From Streptomyces sp. NBC_00414 (GTDB lineage: Bacteria; Actinomycetota; Actinomycetes; Streptomycetales; Streptomycetaceae), in NCBI RefSeq assembly GCF_036038375.1, contig NZ_CP107935.1:2232001-2296000 (forward strand): 64,000 nucleotides of DNA, given 5' to 3'. The translations under genes and the position numbers were made by a program. Shown one piece after another: positions 44,037-52,429 of the stretch (position 1 is the stretch's first letter; each line of letters begins with the position of its first letter). The notes beneath the pieces were generated by a model. It saw only the letters and a list, made by a program, of their open reading frames with translations, was not told where the DNA came from and did not search any database.

Positions 44037-44957
44037 ATGACCAGCGCCGCGTACACCTCCGGGTCCGTCAGCGTGTCCGCCGCTACGCGGGGCGGTGTCT
44101 CCGCCGCCGACCAGGGAGTCGGCCCGCTGCTGCGCGGCTGGCGGGAGCAGCGCCGGGTGAGTCAGCTGGAGCTGGCGTTGCGGGCGGGGTCGTCGGCGCG
44201 GCACATCAGCTTCATCGAGACGGGCCGCTCCCGGCCGAGCGAGGAGATGGTGCTGCGGCTCGCCGAGCACCTGGACGTACCGGTGCGCGACCGCAACTCC
44301 CTTCTGCTCGCGGCCGGTTACGCGCCGCACTATCCGGAGACCCCGCTGGACGATCCGGCGCTGGACGCGCTGCGGGAGGGGGTGGAGCGGCTGATCCAGG
44401 GCTACGAGCCCTATCCGGCGCTGGTGGTGGACGCCACGTACAACGTGGTCGCCGCCAACCGGGGCATCCTGATGCTGCTCGGCAGCGTCCCCGAGCACCT
44501 GCTCGCCCCTCCGCTGAACGCGATGCGGCTGACGCTGCATCCCGAGGGTCTGGCGCCCAGGATCCGCAACCTGCGCGAGTGGCGCGGCCATCTGCTGGCC
44601 CAGATGGAGAGGGACATCGCCCTGCGGCGCTCGGAGCCGCTGCGCGCGCTGTACGAGGAGGTGGCCGCCTATCCGGCTCCCCCCACTCCCGCGCCTCCGG
44701 CTCCGCCCACTCCCGCGCCTTCCGGGCCCTGCTCCCCGGCCGGGGACTCCGTGACGCTCGACGAGGAGCCCGCGGAGCCGGTCCCCTACTTCGCGCTGCC
44801 GATGGTGATCGAACACGAGGGGCGGTTGCTGTCGTTCATCTCGTCCATCTCCACGTTCAACACGCCGATGGACGTGACGGTCGCCGAGCTGGCCATCGAG
44901 ACGCTGCTCCCGGCCGACCCGGCGACGGTCAAGTACCTGCACTCGCTGCTGTCTTGA
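44037..44957 (+). CDS. XRE-type HTH regulator with MmyB-like ligand domain
   Basis: A 306-residue regulator. The HTH is at about residues 29-85 (LLRGWREQRRVSQLELALRA ... GRSRPSEEMVLRLAEHLDVP). The C-terminal part is the MmyB-like PAS-type domain (YPALVVDATYNVVAANRGI) common in Streptomyces. Between them a Pro/Ala insert (PAPPTPAPPAPPTPAPSGP) is encoded by two 24-bp tandem units (44674-44697 and 44698-44721) and is probably a flexible loop. Fatty-acid-like ligands are known for a few MmyB-type regulators; none is implied here. It is divergent from PCD. Confidence 0.88.
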   Translation: MTSAAYTSGSVSVSAATRGGVSAADQGVGPLLRGWREQRRVSQLELALRAGSSARHISFIETGRSRPSEEMVLRLAEHLDVPVRDRNSLLLAAGYAPHYPETPLDDPALDALREGVERLIQGYEPYPALVVDATYNVVAANRGILMLLGSVPEHLLAPPLNAMRLTLHPEGLAPRIRNLREWRGHLLAQMERDIALRRSEPLRALYEEVAAYPAPPTPAPPAPPTPAPSGPCSPAGDSVTLDEEPAEPVPYFALPMVIEHEGRLLSFISSISTFNTPMDVTVAELAIETLLPADPATVKYLHSLLS

Positions 44958-44964
44958 CGGCTCG

Positions 44965-45384
44965 TCAGTCCTGTTGGCGGGCTCGCAGCGCCGCGTACTG
45001 GAGCAGCGCGAACGTCAGTACGGTCAGCGCCTGCACCGGAATCCACACCGCTCCGGCGGTGCTCGGCGACAGCCACAGGGCGAGCGCGGCGAGGCTCAGG
45101 GCCGCCCAGGTGAGGTTGACCTCGATCACGGCCCGTACGGGCAGGGCGGGCGCCGCCGGGCGCGCCGCCAGCAGGGCGACGGCTGCCGCGTACACCGTCA
45201 GGAGCAGGCCGAGTGCGAGCAGCAGTCCCTGGTCGACGCCGAGCAGGCGGCCCAGCGGGCCGGACGCGACGAGGTAGGCGAGGCCGTTCGCGCCGGTCAC
45301 CACCGCGTCGAGGGCCAGGAAGCGGCGCAGCATCGTCTGCGGCTCGGTGGTGCGGGCAAGTGCGGCGAGCTGGGCTGCGGACAT
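44965..45384 (-). CDS. Four-helix membrane protein, function unknown
   Basis: A 139-residue integral membrane protein with four hydrophobic helices (AVVTGANGLAYLVASGPLG, GLLLALGLLLTVYAAAVALL, IEVNLTWAALSLAALALWL, AVWIPVQALTVLTFALLQYA). It ends 7 bp from the convergent MmyB-like regulator and is divergent from the DUF5753 regulator, with an inverted repeat in the shared 225-bp promoter region. I see no catalytic motif. Confidence 0.75.
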   Translation of the reverse strand: MSAAQLAALARTTEPQTMLRRFLALDAVVTGANGLAYLVASGPLGRLLGVDQGLLLALGLLLTVYAAAVALLAARPAAPALPVRAVIEVNLTWAALSLAALALWLSPSTAGAVWIPVQALTVLTFALLQYAALRARQQD

Positions 45385-45499
45385 GGCGGATCACCCTCCG
45401 TCGAGGTGGTGGCGGCTGATGGGACCCGGTTCCCGGACCGGAGTGCGCCGGCCCGGGAACCAGTACGCCCACCATGCCGTGCGGCCCCGGCGGCGGTCG

Positions 45500-45516
45500 A
45501 TTACCGCGGAGGTAAT
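45500..45516. promoter_or_regulatory. Inverted repeat ATTACC-N5-GGTAAT
   Basis: A perfect 6-bp inverted repeat with spacer GCGGA in the gap between the four-helix membrane protein gene and the DUF5753 regulator. It is A/T-richer than its surroundings and sits about 110 bp from each start, compatible with a regulator site. Confidence 0.4.
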
Positions 45517-45609
45517 GGCGACACTCCGGACCGAGTGAGGGGATTCGGTGAGGCTTTCGCGGGAACGTGGCACACTTCTCGCCATGTTCGGGGCTCGGGG
45601 AGGCGTGGC

Positions 45610-46473
45610 GTGAGCGAGAGGCGGCCTGCGCCGACCGTAGGACAGGTTGTGCTGGGCAGAAGGCTTCAGGAGCTGCGTGAGGCGTCCGGGCTGCGGCGGG
45701 ACGAGGCCGCGCGGATCCTGCGGGTGGCGCCCGCGACCGTCCGCCGGATGGAGATGGCCGAGGTCGCGCTGAAGATCCCGTACGTCCAGGTGCTCCTGTC
45801 GACGTACGGAGTGCCCGACGACGAGACGGCCGCTTTCGTCCAGCTGGTCGAGGAGGCGAACGAACCCGGCTGGTGGCAGCGCTTCCACGACGTCCTGCCG
45901 GACTGGTTCAGCCTCTATGTGAGCCTGGAGGGCGCGGCCTCGATCATCCGGTCCTACGAGCCGCACTTCGTGCCCGGTCTGCTGCAGACCGAGGACTACG
46001 CCCGGGCCGTCCTTGAGGCGGGCACGGTCGGGCAGACGGGGACCGAGGAGATCGAGCGCCATGTGTCCCTGCGGATGGCGCGGCAGAAGCTGCTCACCGG
46101 GGAGCGTCCGCCGCACCTGTGGGTGATCATGGAGGAAACGGTCCTGCAGCGGCCTGTCAGTATCCGTTCCCAGGTCATGGCCGACCAGCTGGACCATCTC
46201 CTGGCGGTCGTCGAGAACGACCATGTCACCCTGCAGATCGCCGAGTTCTCGTCCGGCCCGCACCCGGGGACGTACGCGCCCTTCGTGCTCTTCCGTTTCG
46301 CGGAGCCCGAGCTGCCGGACATGGTCTACACCGAGTACCTGACCGGGGCGCTCTACCTGGACTCCCGCAAGGAGGTGGGCGCGCATCTGGAAGTGCTGGA
46401 CCACATGGCGACCGGCGCGGCCTCCGCCCAGCGCACCAGGGATTTGATCCTGGAGCGCCGGGCGGACTTCTGA
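45610..46473 (+). CDS. HTH regulator with DUF5753 domain
   Basis: A 287-residue protein with GTG start. The N-terminal XRE-type HTH (VVLGRRLQELREASGLRRDE ... APATVRRMEMAEVALKIPY) is followed by the DUF5753 domain (about 100-280), with the diagnostic SYEPHFVPGLLQTEDYARAV and FSSGPHPGTYAPFVLFRF. This is the abundant Streptomyces family usually followed by a small DUF397 gene; no DUF397 gene is present here, so it is an orphan regulator. It converges on dnaK. Confidence 0.92.
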   Translation: MSERRPAPTVGQVVLGRRLQELREASGLRRDEAARILRVAPATVRRMEMAEVALKIPYVQVLLSTYGVPDDETAAFVQLVEEANEPGWWQRFHDVLPDWFSLYVSLEGAASIIRSYEPHFVPGLLQTEDYARAVLEAGTVGQTGTEEIERHVSLRMARQKLLTGERPPHLWVIMEETVLQRPVSIRSQVMADQLDHLLAVVENDHVTLQIAEFSSGPHPGTYAPFVLFRFAEPELPDMVYTEYLTGALYLDSRKEVGAHLEVLDHMATGAASAQRTRDLILERRADF

Positions 46474-46614
46474 GAGGGGCTCCGCCCAGGGGGAGGGTTC
46501 GGCGGCTTGCTGTCGTTTGTCGGCTGACGGTTGTCGGTGGCTGGGCGCGCCGTTGCCCGCGCCCCTGGGGGCGGTGGGTGTCGGAGGTGACGGGACGGGG
46601 CCGGGGCGGGTCGC

Positions 46615-48546
46615 TCAGGCCGGGGTGTCCTTCGCGCCGCTGCCCTCGGGGCCACCGGGCTTGGGTTCGCGGTCCTCGTCGACTATTTCCGCGTCCACCA
46701 CGCCCTCCTCCTCGCCCGGCCGGGCTTGGTCGGTGCCGGGCCCGGCCTGTTCGGTGCCTGGCTGGTCCTGCGGGGGTGACTGCTGGGCCTGCGCGTACAT
46801 GGCCTGGCCCATCTTCTGGCTGACGGTGGCGAGCTTCTCGGCGCCGGTGCGCAGGGTGCTCGTGTCGGTGCCGTCCCGGTCGTTCAGCAGCGCCTGCAGC
46901 TCGGTGATCGCGGCCTCGACCTCCGTCTTCACGTCGGCCGGGATCCGCTCCTCGTTGTCGTGGATGAACTTCTCGGTCTGGTAGACGAGTTGCTCGGCCT
47001 GGTTGCGGGTCTCGGCGGCCTCGCGGCGCTTGCGGTCCTCGTCGGCGTACTGCTCGGCCTCGCGCATCATGCGGTCGATGTCGTCCTTGGCGAGCGCGGA
47101 GCCGCCCGTGACCGTCATCTTCTGCTCGCGGCCCGTGGCGAGGTCCTTCGCCGAGACGTGCATGATGCCGTTGGCGTCGATGTCGAAGGCGACCTCGATC
47201 TGCGGCAGCCCGCGCGGCGAGGGCGGCAGGCCGGTGAGGTCGAAGACGCCCAGCTTCTTGTTGTAGGCGGCGATGTCGCGCTCGCCCTGGAAGACCTGGA
47301 TGCCGACGGACGGCTGGTTGTCCGTGGCGGTGGTGAAGATCTCCGAACGCCGGGTGGGAATGGTCGTGTTGCGCTCGATGAGCTTCGTCATGATGCCGCC
47401 CTTGGTCTCGATGCCCAGGGACAGCGGGGTGACGTCGAGCAGCAGGACGTCCTTGACGTCACCGCGGATGACGCCCGCCTGGAGGGCCGCGCCGAGGGCC
47501 ACGACCTCGTCCGGGTTGACGCCCTTGTGCGGGTCCTTGCCCGTGAGTTCCTTGACCACCTCGGTCACCGCGGGCATCCGGGTGGAGCCGCCGACGAGGA
47601 TCACGTGGTCGACCGCCGAGAGCTTCACCCCCGCGTCCTTGACCGCCTGGTGGAAGGGCGCTTTGCAGCGTTCGAGCAAGTCGGCTGTCAGTTCCTGGAA
47701 CTGAGCGCGCGTCAGTTTTTCATCCAGGTGCAGCGGTCCGTCGCCGGTGGCGGTGATGTACGGCAGGTTGACGGTCGTCTCGGTGGACGAGGACAGCTCG
47801 ATCTTGGCCTTCTCCGCGCCCTCGCGCAGCCGTTGCAGCGCCATCTTGTCCTGGGCGAGGTCGATGCCGTACTGACCCTTGAAGCGTTTGACGAGGTGCT
47901 CGACGACCCGCTGGTCCCAGTCGTCGCCGCCCAGTCGGGTGTCGCCGTTGGTGGCCTTGACCTCGATGACGCCGTCGCCGATCTCCAGGAGGGAGACGTC
48001 GAACGTGCCGCCGCCCAGGTCGAAGACGAGGACGGTCTGCTCCTCACCGCGGTCGAGCCCGTAGGCGAGGGCCGCCGCCGTCGGCTCGTTGATGATCCGC
48101 AGGACGCCCAGGCCCGCGATCTCGCCGGCCTCCTTGGTGGCCTGCCGCTGGGTGTCGTCGAAGTAGGCGGGCACGGTGATCACGGCTTCCGTGACGTCCT
48201 CGCCGAGATACGCCTCGGCGTCCCGCTTCAGTTTCTGCAGCACCCGCGCGGAGAGTTCCTGCGCGCGGTAGCGGGTGCCGTCGATCGTGCCGCCGTCACT
48301 GCCGGGGAAGCGCCAGTCCGGCTCCCCCATATGGCGTTTGACGGAGCGCGCGGTGCGCTCGATGTTCGTCACGGCCTGCCGTTTGGCGACTTCTCCGACG
48401 AGCACCTCCCCGTTCTTGGCGAAGGCCACCACCGAGGGGGTCGTGCGCGCGCCCTCGGCATTGGCGACCACCGTGGGCTCACCCCCTTCCAGCACGGCCA
48501 CCACCGAGTTCGTGGTACCGAGATCGATCCCGACCGCACGTGCCAT
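46615..48546 (-). CDS. dnaK: Hsp70 chaperone DnaK (stand-alone copy)
   Basis: A 643-residue Hsp70. The nucleotide-binding domain starts [20 protein letters not shown], with phosphate loop [19 protein letters not shown] and [14 protein letters not shown]. The substrate domain follows ([17 protein letters not shown]), then a Gln/Pro/Gly-rich acidic tail. Housekeeping dnaK in Streptomyces sits in dnaK-grpE-dnaJ-hspR. Here no co-chaperone is adjacent and OsmC lies upstream, so this is probably a second, stress-specific copy. A promoter with TTGACA, 17 bp, TGTGAT lies upstream and overlaps a HAIR-like sequence, suggesting HspR control. Confidence 0.95.
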   Translation of the reverse strand: MARAVGIDLGTTNSVVAVLEGGEPTVVANAEGARTTPSVVAFAKNGEVLVGEVAKRQAVTNIERTARSVKRHMGEPDWRFPGSDGGTIDGTRYRAQELSARVLQKLKRDAEAYLGEDVTEAVITVPAYFDDTQRQATKEAGEIAGLGVLRIINEPTAAALAYGLDRGEEQTVLVFDLGGGTFDVSLLEIGDGVIEVKATNGDTRLGGDDWDQRVVEHLVKRFKGQYGIDLAQDKMALQRLREGAEKAKIELSSSTETTVNLPYITATGDGPLHLDEKLTRAQFQELTADLLERCKAPFHQAVKDAGVKLSAVDHVILVGGSTRMPAVTEVVKELTGKDPHKGVNPDEVVALGAALQAGVIRGDVKDVLLLDVTPLSLGIETKGGIMTKLIERNTTIPTRRSEIFTTATDNQPSVGIQVFQGERDIAAYNKKLGVFDLTGLPPSPRGLPQIEVAFDIDANGIMHVSAKDLATGREQKMTVTGGSALAKDDIDRMMREAEQYADEDRKRREAAETRNQAEQLVYQTEKFIHDNEERIPADVKTEVEAAITELQALLNDRDGTDTSTLRTGAEKLATVSQKMGQAMYAQAQQSPPQDQPGTEQAGPGTDQARPGEEEGVVDAEIVDEDREPKPGGPEGSGAKDTPA

Positions 48547-48581
48547 GTCCGTCCCCTTCCACCCGGGATTTCCCGCGTTCC

Positions 48582-48611
48582 ATCACAAAACTTGAGTGCC
48601 TCCCTGTCAAT
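48582..48611 (-). promoter_or_regulatory. dnaK promoter with HspR (HAIR)-like box
   Basis: On the minus strand TTGACA (48605-48610) and TGTGAT (48582-48587) are 17 bp apart, a good vegetative promoter 36 bp before the dnaK ATG. ATTGACA-N7-ACTCAAG (48591-48611) matches the HAIR consensus CTTGAGT-N7-ACTCAAG with a perfect right half and TTGA in the left half. Confidence 0.7.
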
Positions 48612-48641
48612 GGGGCGAGTACCCCGGACCTGCCCGGACAT

Positions 48642-48679
48642 GACGATGCCGCGCCCTCTTGCGGGGGCGCGGCATCGTC
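48642..48679 (-). terminator. Terminator downstream of osmC-like gene
   Basis: A 15-bp perfect stem (GACGATGCCGCGCCC / GGGCGCGGCATCGTC) with an 8-base loop, 14 bp past the stop of the OsmC-family gene. It insulates the dnaK promoter, about 30 bp further on, from read-through. Confidence 0.85.
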
Positions 48680-48693
48680 GGACGGACGGGGTG

Positions 48694-49119
48694 TCAGGCG
48701 AGCTTCGCCGACAGCGTGATCGTCGTGCCCGTCAGCGCCTGGCTGACCGGGCAGTTCTTCTTGGCGTCCTCGGCGGCCGCGACGAAGGCGTCGTTGTCGA
48801 GGCCCGGCACCGTGCCCTCCACCGTGAGGTGGATGCCCGTGATGCCCGTACCCGGCTGGAACGTGACGTCAGCCGAGGTGGTGAGCTTGGTGGGCGGGGT
48901 GCCCGCACCGGCGAGGCCGTGCGAGAGCGCCATGGAGAAGCAGCTGGAGTGGGCGGCGGCGATCAGCTCCTCGGGGCTGGTCTTGCCGTTCGCCTTCTCG
49001 GAGCGCGAGGGCCACGACACCGGCTGCTCGCCGATGCCGGAGGAGTCGAAGGTGACGACGCCGTTGCCCTCAAGCAGGTTGCCTTCCCAGACGGTGTGTG
49101 CGGAGCGCGTTGTTGCCAC
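48694..49119 (-). CDS. OsmC/Ohr-family peroxiredoxin
   Basis: A 141-residue protein of the OsmC family. The two redox Cys are in AAAHSSCFSMALSHGLA and AEDAKKNCPVSQAL, with the usual SPEELIAAAHSSCFSMA context. It reduces organic hydroperoxides in the cytoplasm. It is a single gene ended by a strong terminator, next to dnaK, so the neighbourhood is stress-related. The ATG is preceded by AAAGGGAATC. Confidence 0.92.
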   Translation of the reverse strand: MATTRSAHTVWEGNLLEGNGVVTFDSSGIGEQPVSWPSRSEKANGKTSPEELIAAAHSSCFSMALSHGLAGAGTPPTKLTTSADVTFQPGTGITGIHLTVEGTVPGLDNDAFVAAAEDAKKNCPVSQALTGTTITLSAKLA

Positions 49120-49193
49120 GATGATTCCCTTTCGACGAGGTCCCGGTTCCGGGTCCGTGACACCATCCGATCACACTCGGGTCACCGTCGCGC

Positions 49194-51014
49194 TCAGCGC
49201 ACGCGAAAGACCGGCCCCCGTGCGGTGAACGGCAGGGACGAGCCCTGCGGGATCAGGTAGGCGTGCTCGCGGCGGACCCGCAGCACATCGCACCAGCCGT
49301 CCGTGATGATCAGGACCGGGGCGCCCGGCGGGAAGTCCTCCGCCCGGTGCAGGAGGTCGACGCCGGGCTGCAGGATCGTGCCGCCGCGGCCGTGGACACG
49401 TACACGGCCCGCGATGTCCGTGACCGGGACGAAGCCCGCGTCGTGCGGTGCCGCGTCGCAGAAGACCACCCGCGCCGCCGGTACGTCCCTGGCCTCGGCG
49501 TACGAGGCGATCGCGCCCAGCGCCTTGCCGAGCAGGGTGCGGTCCATGGAACCGGAGGTGTCGAGGACCACGCCGAACGTGCAGCGGGCGATCTCCTCGG
49601 GCGGGAAGTACCGTCCGGCGCGCGGGATGTCGGGGGTGGCGGCCTGCCGGCGGGACGGGCGCGCGTAGGTCCGCAGCGGCTCGGGGCGCGGCACGAACTC
49701 GTCGAACCAGCGGGCCAGTCGCGCATCCCAGGGCAGTGGCGGATGGCTGAGGGCGCGGATGTCCTCGACGAGGCCGCCGGGCAGGTATCCGCGCTCCTGC
49801 CGCTGGTGCAGGTCGAGGCCCCGGGCGAGGCCGCGGCGGTAGAACTCGTCGAGGTCCACGTAGTCGCGGGGCGAGCCGAGGGGGCCGCCGAGGATGTCTC
49901 CCACGCCCTTGCCGCGCAGGGTGGCGAGGCGTCGGTGGCGGCGCAGGTCGGTGGCGAGCCGGTCGTAGACCTCCTCGGCGGAGAGGTCCTTCAACTCCTG
50001 GTCGTACAGCAGCCCTTCGGGCATCGTGCCGACCTGCATCTCGACCAGCCAGGCGTTGATGACGTAGTCGCAGGCCACGTTGAAGAGGTACGGGTCGCGG
50101 GCGCCGCAGCGGTCGCCGTGGCGCAGGGCGGCGTGCAGCATCTCGTGGGCGAGGACGAACCGCCACTCCTCGTCGTCGAACCGCCGCAGCGGGTTGATGT
50201 AGATCTCGGCGGCCTCCGCGTCGACCGCGGCGACGGAGATGCCGTGCGCGTGGGCGAGTTCGGCGTCCGCGACGACCGTGATGCCGGCCGCGATGCCGCC
50301 GAGCAGCGGGTAGGAGGACACGAACCAGCTCAGCGCCCGCTCCCACGGCTGCCGCGGGGTGACACCTCCGCGCATCGAGTCCCGGCGGCCGCCCGCCATG
50401 TCCATCGCGGCGGACACCGTGCGGGTCAGCGCGTGGGCGAAGGCGAGCTGCCAGTCCGGCGCGGCACCACCCAGCCAGGTGTCCCACGGCACCAGCACCT
50501 GATCCGGCTCGCCGCCCGCCGTGCCGCAGCGCTCGTACACCGCGGGGATGCCGGCGCCGTCGCGGCGCCAGCGGGCGGCGAGCTGCTCCTCGTCGCTGTC
50601 GGGGTACGACATCGGCAGGTCCGCGGGCGTCAGGCCGATGGGGAAGCCGAGCAGGAAGCGGTTGACGACGACGCAGCGGGCGGCGAGGGCGAAGCGGTCG
50701 GGCTGCTCCCGCACGGTCTTGTGCGCCGGCACATGTCCGAAGCCGAGGTGGAGGGCGGCGTGCGCGAGGGCCCAGGCCCATTCGGCGGGGTCGGCCCGGC
50801 GCTCGGGGTGGACGTGCAGCACGCCGTCGGAGTCGACCCGGACGAGCCCGTCACGCGGCGCCTGCTCGCAGTCCTCCTGGCGGCAGACGCTGAAGCCGAT
50901 GGCGGCCAGCGCGCGGTTGGCCCGCACCAGCCGCATCCCCTCGGCGAACGCCTCGGCGGCGAGGTCCTTCTTCCTGGGCTTCCTGGCCTGCTCCTCCTTA
51001 CGGGAACGGCTCAT
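49194..51014 (-). CDS. Zincin/vWA protein (DUF2201-like metallopeptidase), MoxR partner
   Basis: A 606-residue protein. About residues 20-330 are a DUF2201-type region with a zinc-peptidase motif HEMLH (290-294, in VLAHEMLHAALRHGDRCG). Earlier, LAHAALHLGFGHVP (84-97) looks like a second, degenerate copy with Ala for the catalytic Glu. The C-terminal part (about 460-606) is a vWA-like domain with the MIDAS sequence VLDTSGSMD and a later IITDGWCD. Proteins of this type pair with MoxR-family AAA+ ATPases, as encoded 58 bp upstream, to remodel or cleave targets. Physiological targets are unknown. A Lys/Arg-rich N-terminus starts at the ATG. Confidence 0.85.
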   Translation of the reverse strand: MSRSRKEEQARKPRKKDLAAEAFAEGMRLVRANRALAAIGFSVCRQEDCEQAPRDGLVRVDSDGVLHVHPERRADPAEWAWALAHAALHLGFGHVPAHKTVREQPDRFALAARCVVVNRFLLGFPIGLTPADLPMSYPDSDEEQLAARWRRDGAGIPAVYERCGTAGGEPDQVLVPWDTWLGGAAPDWQLAFAHALTRTVSAAMDMAGGRRDSMRGGVTPRQPWERALSWFVSSYPLLGGIAAGITVVADAELAHAHGISVAAVDAEAAEIYINPLRRFDDEEWRFVLAHEMLHAALRHGDRCGARDPYLFNVACDYVINAWLVEMQVGTMPEGLLYDQELKDLSAEEVYDRLATDLRRHRRLATLRGKGVGDILGGPLGSPRDYVDLDEFYRRGLARGLDLHQRQERGYLPGGLVEDIRALSHPPLPWDARLARWFDEFVPRPEPLRTYARPSRRQAATPDIPRAGRYFPPEEIARCTFGVVLDTSGSMDRTLLGKALGAIASYAEARDVPAARVVFCDAAPHDAGFVPVTDIAGRVRVHGRGGTILQPGVDLLHRAEDFPPGAPVLIITDGWCDVLRVRREHAYLIPQGSSLPFTARGPVFRVR

Positions 51015-51072
51015 CGCGCGGCGCCCTCCCGGTCGGCGAGCGGCGAGGTGGGCACCCGCTCGTGCGCCGTGC

Positions 51073-52134
51073 TCACCGGCGGGCCTCCACCAGCCGGGGC
51101 ATGTCGCGGGCCGCCTCGACCAGGAACCAGGCGGGCAGGACGGGGTTGCCGTCCTCGTCGGAGGCGATGACGCTCTGCGCGACCTCCACGGAGATCTCGG
51201 CGAGCTGCACGAGCAGCGACTTGGCTCGGTACGCGGTCTGCCGGCCGTTCGCGGAGGCGTGCTCCTTGCTGGCGGGCAGGTCCTTCACGAGGCGGCCCCG
51301 GAAGGACTCGGCGAGGTAGTACAGCAGGTCGCGGTCCTCGACGCGGTTCGGCCAGCGGGCCTCGCCCTTGATGATCGCCTCGATGCCGAACCGACTGCGG
51401 ACGATCTTCACATAGCCGCAGAAGGCGACCGCGTGCGCGGGCGTCAGCGTGCCGTGCGCGATCACTTTGAGCGTCGGCTCGTCGAGGGTGGGGCCGAAGG
51501 AGCGCAGCGCGTCGGAGAGCATGTGCCAGGAGCGCGGGGTGGAGAACGGCTCCTCGGTCTTCGGCGGCCTGGACCACAGGTGGTCGGGCCGGTCGGTGAG
51601 ATGGTCGAGCACCCACGGGTGGATGTCGTTGTTCGCCGCCCACACCAGCCAGTCCTTCGCCGAGGCCTCCAGGTGTACGTGCGTGAGACGGTTGACCAGC
51701 GCCGACGCGATCGGTCGCGCGAGCGCGTTGTCCGTCGAGCGGTTGCCCGCGCCGATCACGATCGAGCCCGCCGGCAGCTCGTAGTTGCCGATGCGGCGGT
51801 CGAGGATCAGCGAGTAGAAGGCCTTCTGGACGTCCGGGGTCGCCGCGTTGAGCTCGTCGAGGAACAGGCAGTACGGCTCGTCGCGGGCGATCGCCTCCGG
51901 CGGGCAGAACACCGAGCGGCCGTCCCGGATCTGCGGGACGCCGATCAGGTCCTCCGGCGCCAGCTGCGTACCCAGCAGGCTCACGCACTCCAGACCCAGC
52001 GACTCGGCGAACTCCCTCACCAGGGAGGACTTTCCGATGCCCGGGGCGCCCCAGATGAAGACCGGCCGCACGGTCGCGAGACCGAGCAGCAGCTCCGGTA
52101 TGCGGGCGGGAGTGACGGTGACGGCTGCCTGCAC
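51073..52134 (-). CDS. MoxR-family AAA+ ATPase
   Basis: A 353-residue AAA+ protein; the GTG start (MQAAVTVTPARIPELLLGL) has AGGAG 12 bases upstream. Walker A is GAPGIGKSS (residues 29-37), Walker B CLFLDELNAAT, and sensor 1 IVIGAGNRSTDN, followed by an Arg-finger region (ALVNRLTHVHL). MoxR ATPases act with vWA proteins as chaperones or metal insertases. It forms an operon with the downstream zincin/vWA gene and is divergent from a caspase-like gene. Confidence 0.9.
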   Translation of the reverse strand: MQAAVTVTPARIPELLLGLATVRPVFIWGAPGIGKSSLVREFAESLGLECVSLLGTQLAPEDLIGVPQIRDGRSVFCPPEAIARDEPYCLFLDELNAATPDVQKAFYSLILDRRIGNYELPAGSIVIGAGNRSTDNALARPIASALVNRLTHVHLEASAKDWLVWAANNDIHPWVLDHLTDRPDHLWSRPPKTEEPFSTPRSWHMLSDALRSFGPTLDEPTLKVIAHGTLTPAHAVAFCGYVKIVRSRFGIEAIIKGEARWPNRVEDRDLLYYLAESFRGRLVKDLPASKEHASANGRQTAYRAKSLLVQLAEISVEVAQSVIASDEDGNPVLPAWFLVEAARDMPRLVEARR

Positions 52135-52429
52135 GCAGCGGCTCCTGGAGGGTGTTCGAGGGGGACGCGCCGGTGCGCGATGTCCGATACGAACAGTGTG
52201 GGCGGTTCCGACCCCGGCCCGCAGCTCATTTTCCGGCGCCCTCCCGTACTCCCTCGTACCACCGGAGCCGCCTGTCCCACAGCGACCCGTGAGACGGTGC
52301 GACATGTCCGTGACCGGCCCTCATGGCCTGAATACGAGCTGGGCACATCCCTCAGCCGGTGACACCTTGGGCCTCTCGCCCGCCGGTGGACGAGGAGCGC
52401 GGCGGGGAGTCCGACAGGGGGTACCGGCC
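52135..52429. promoter_or_regulatory. Divergent region, MoxR operon / caspase-like gene
   Basis: A 295-bp interval that must contain promoters for both directions. An A/T-richer segment is CGATGTCCGATACGAACAGTG (52179-52199). CGGTGACACCTTGGGCC and nearby sequence precede the caspase-like start. I found no convincing operator palindrome. Confidence 0.35.
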
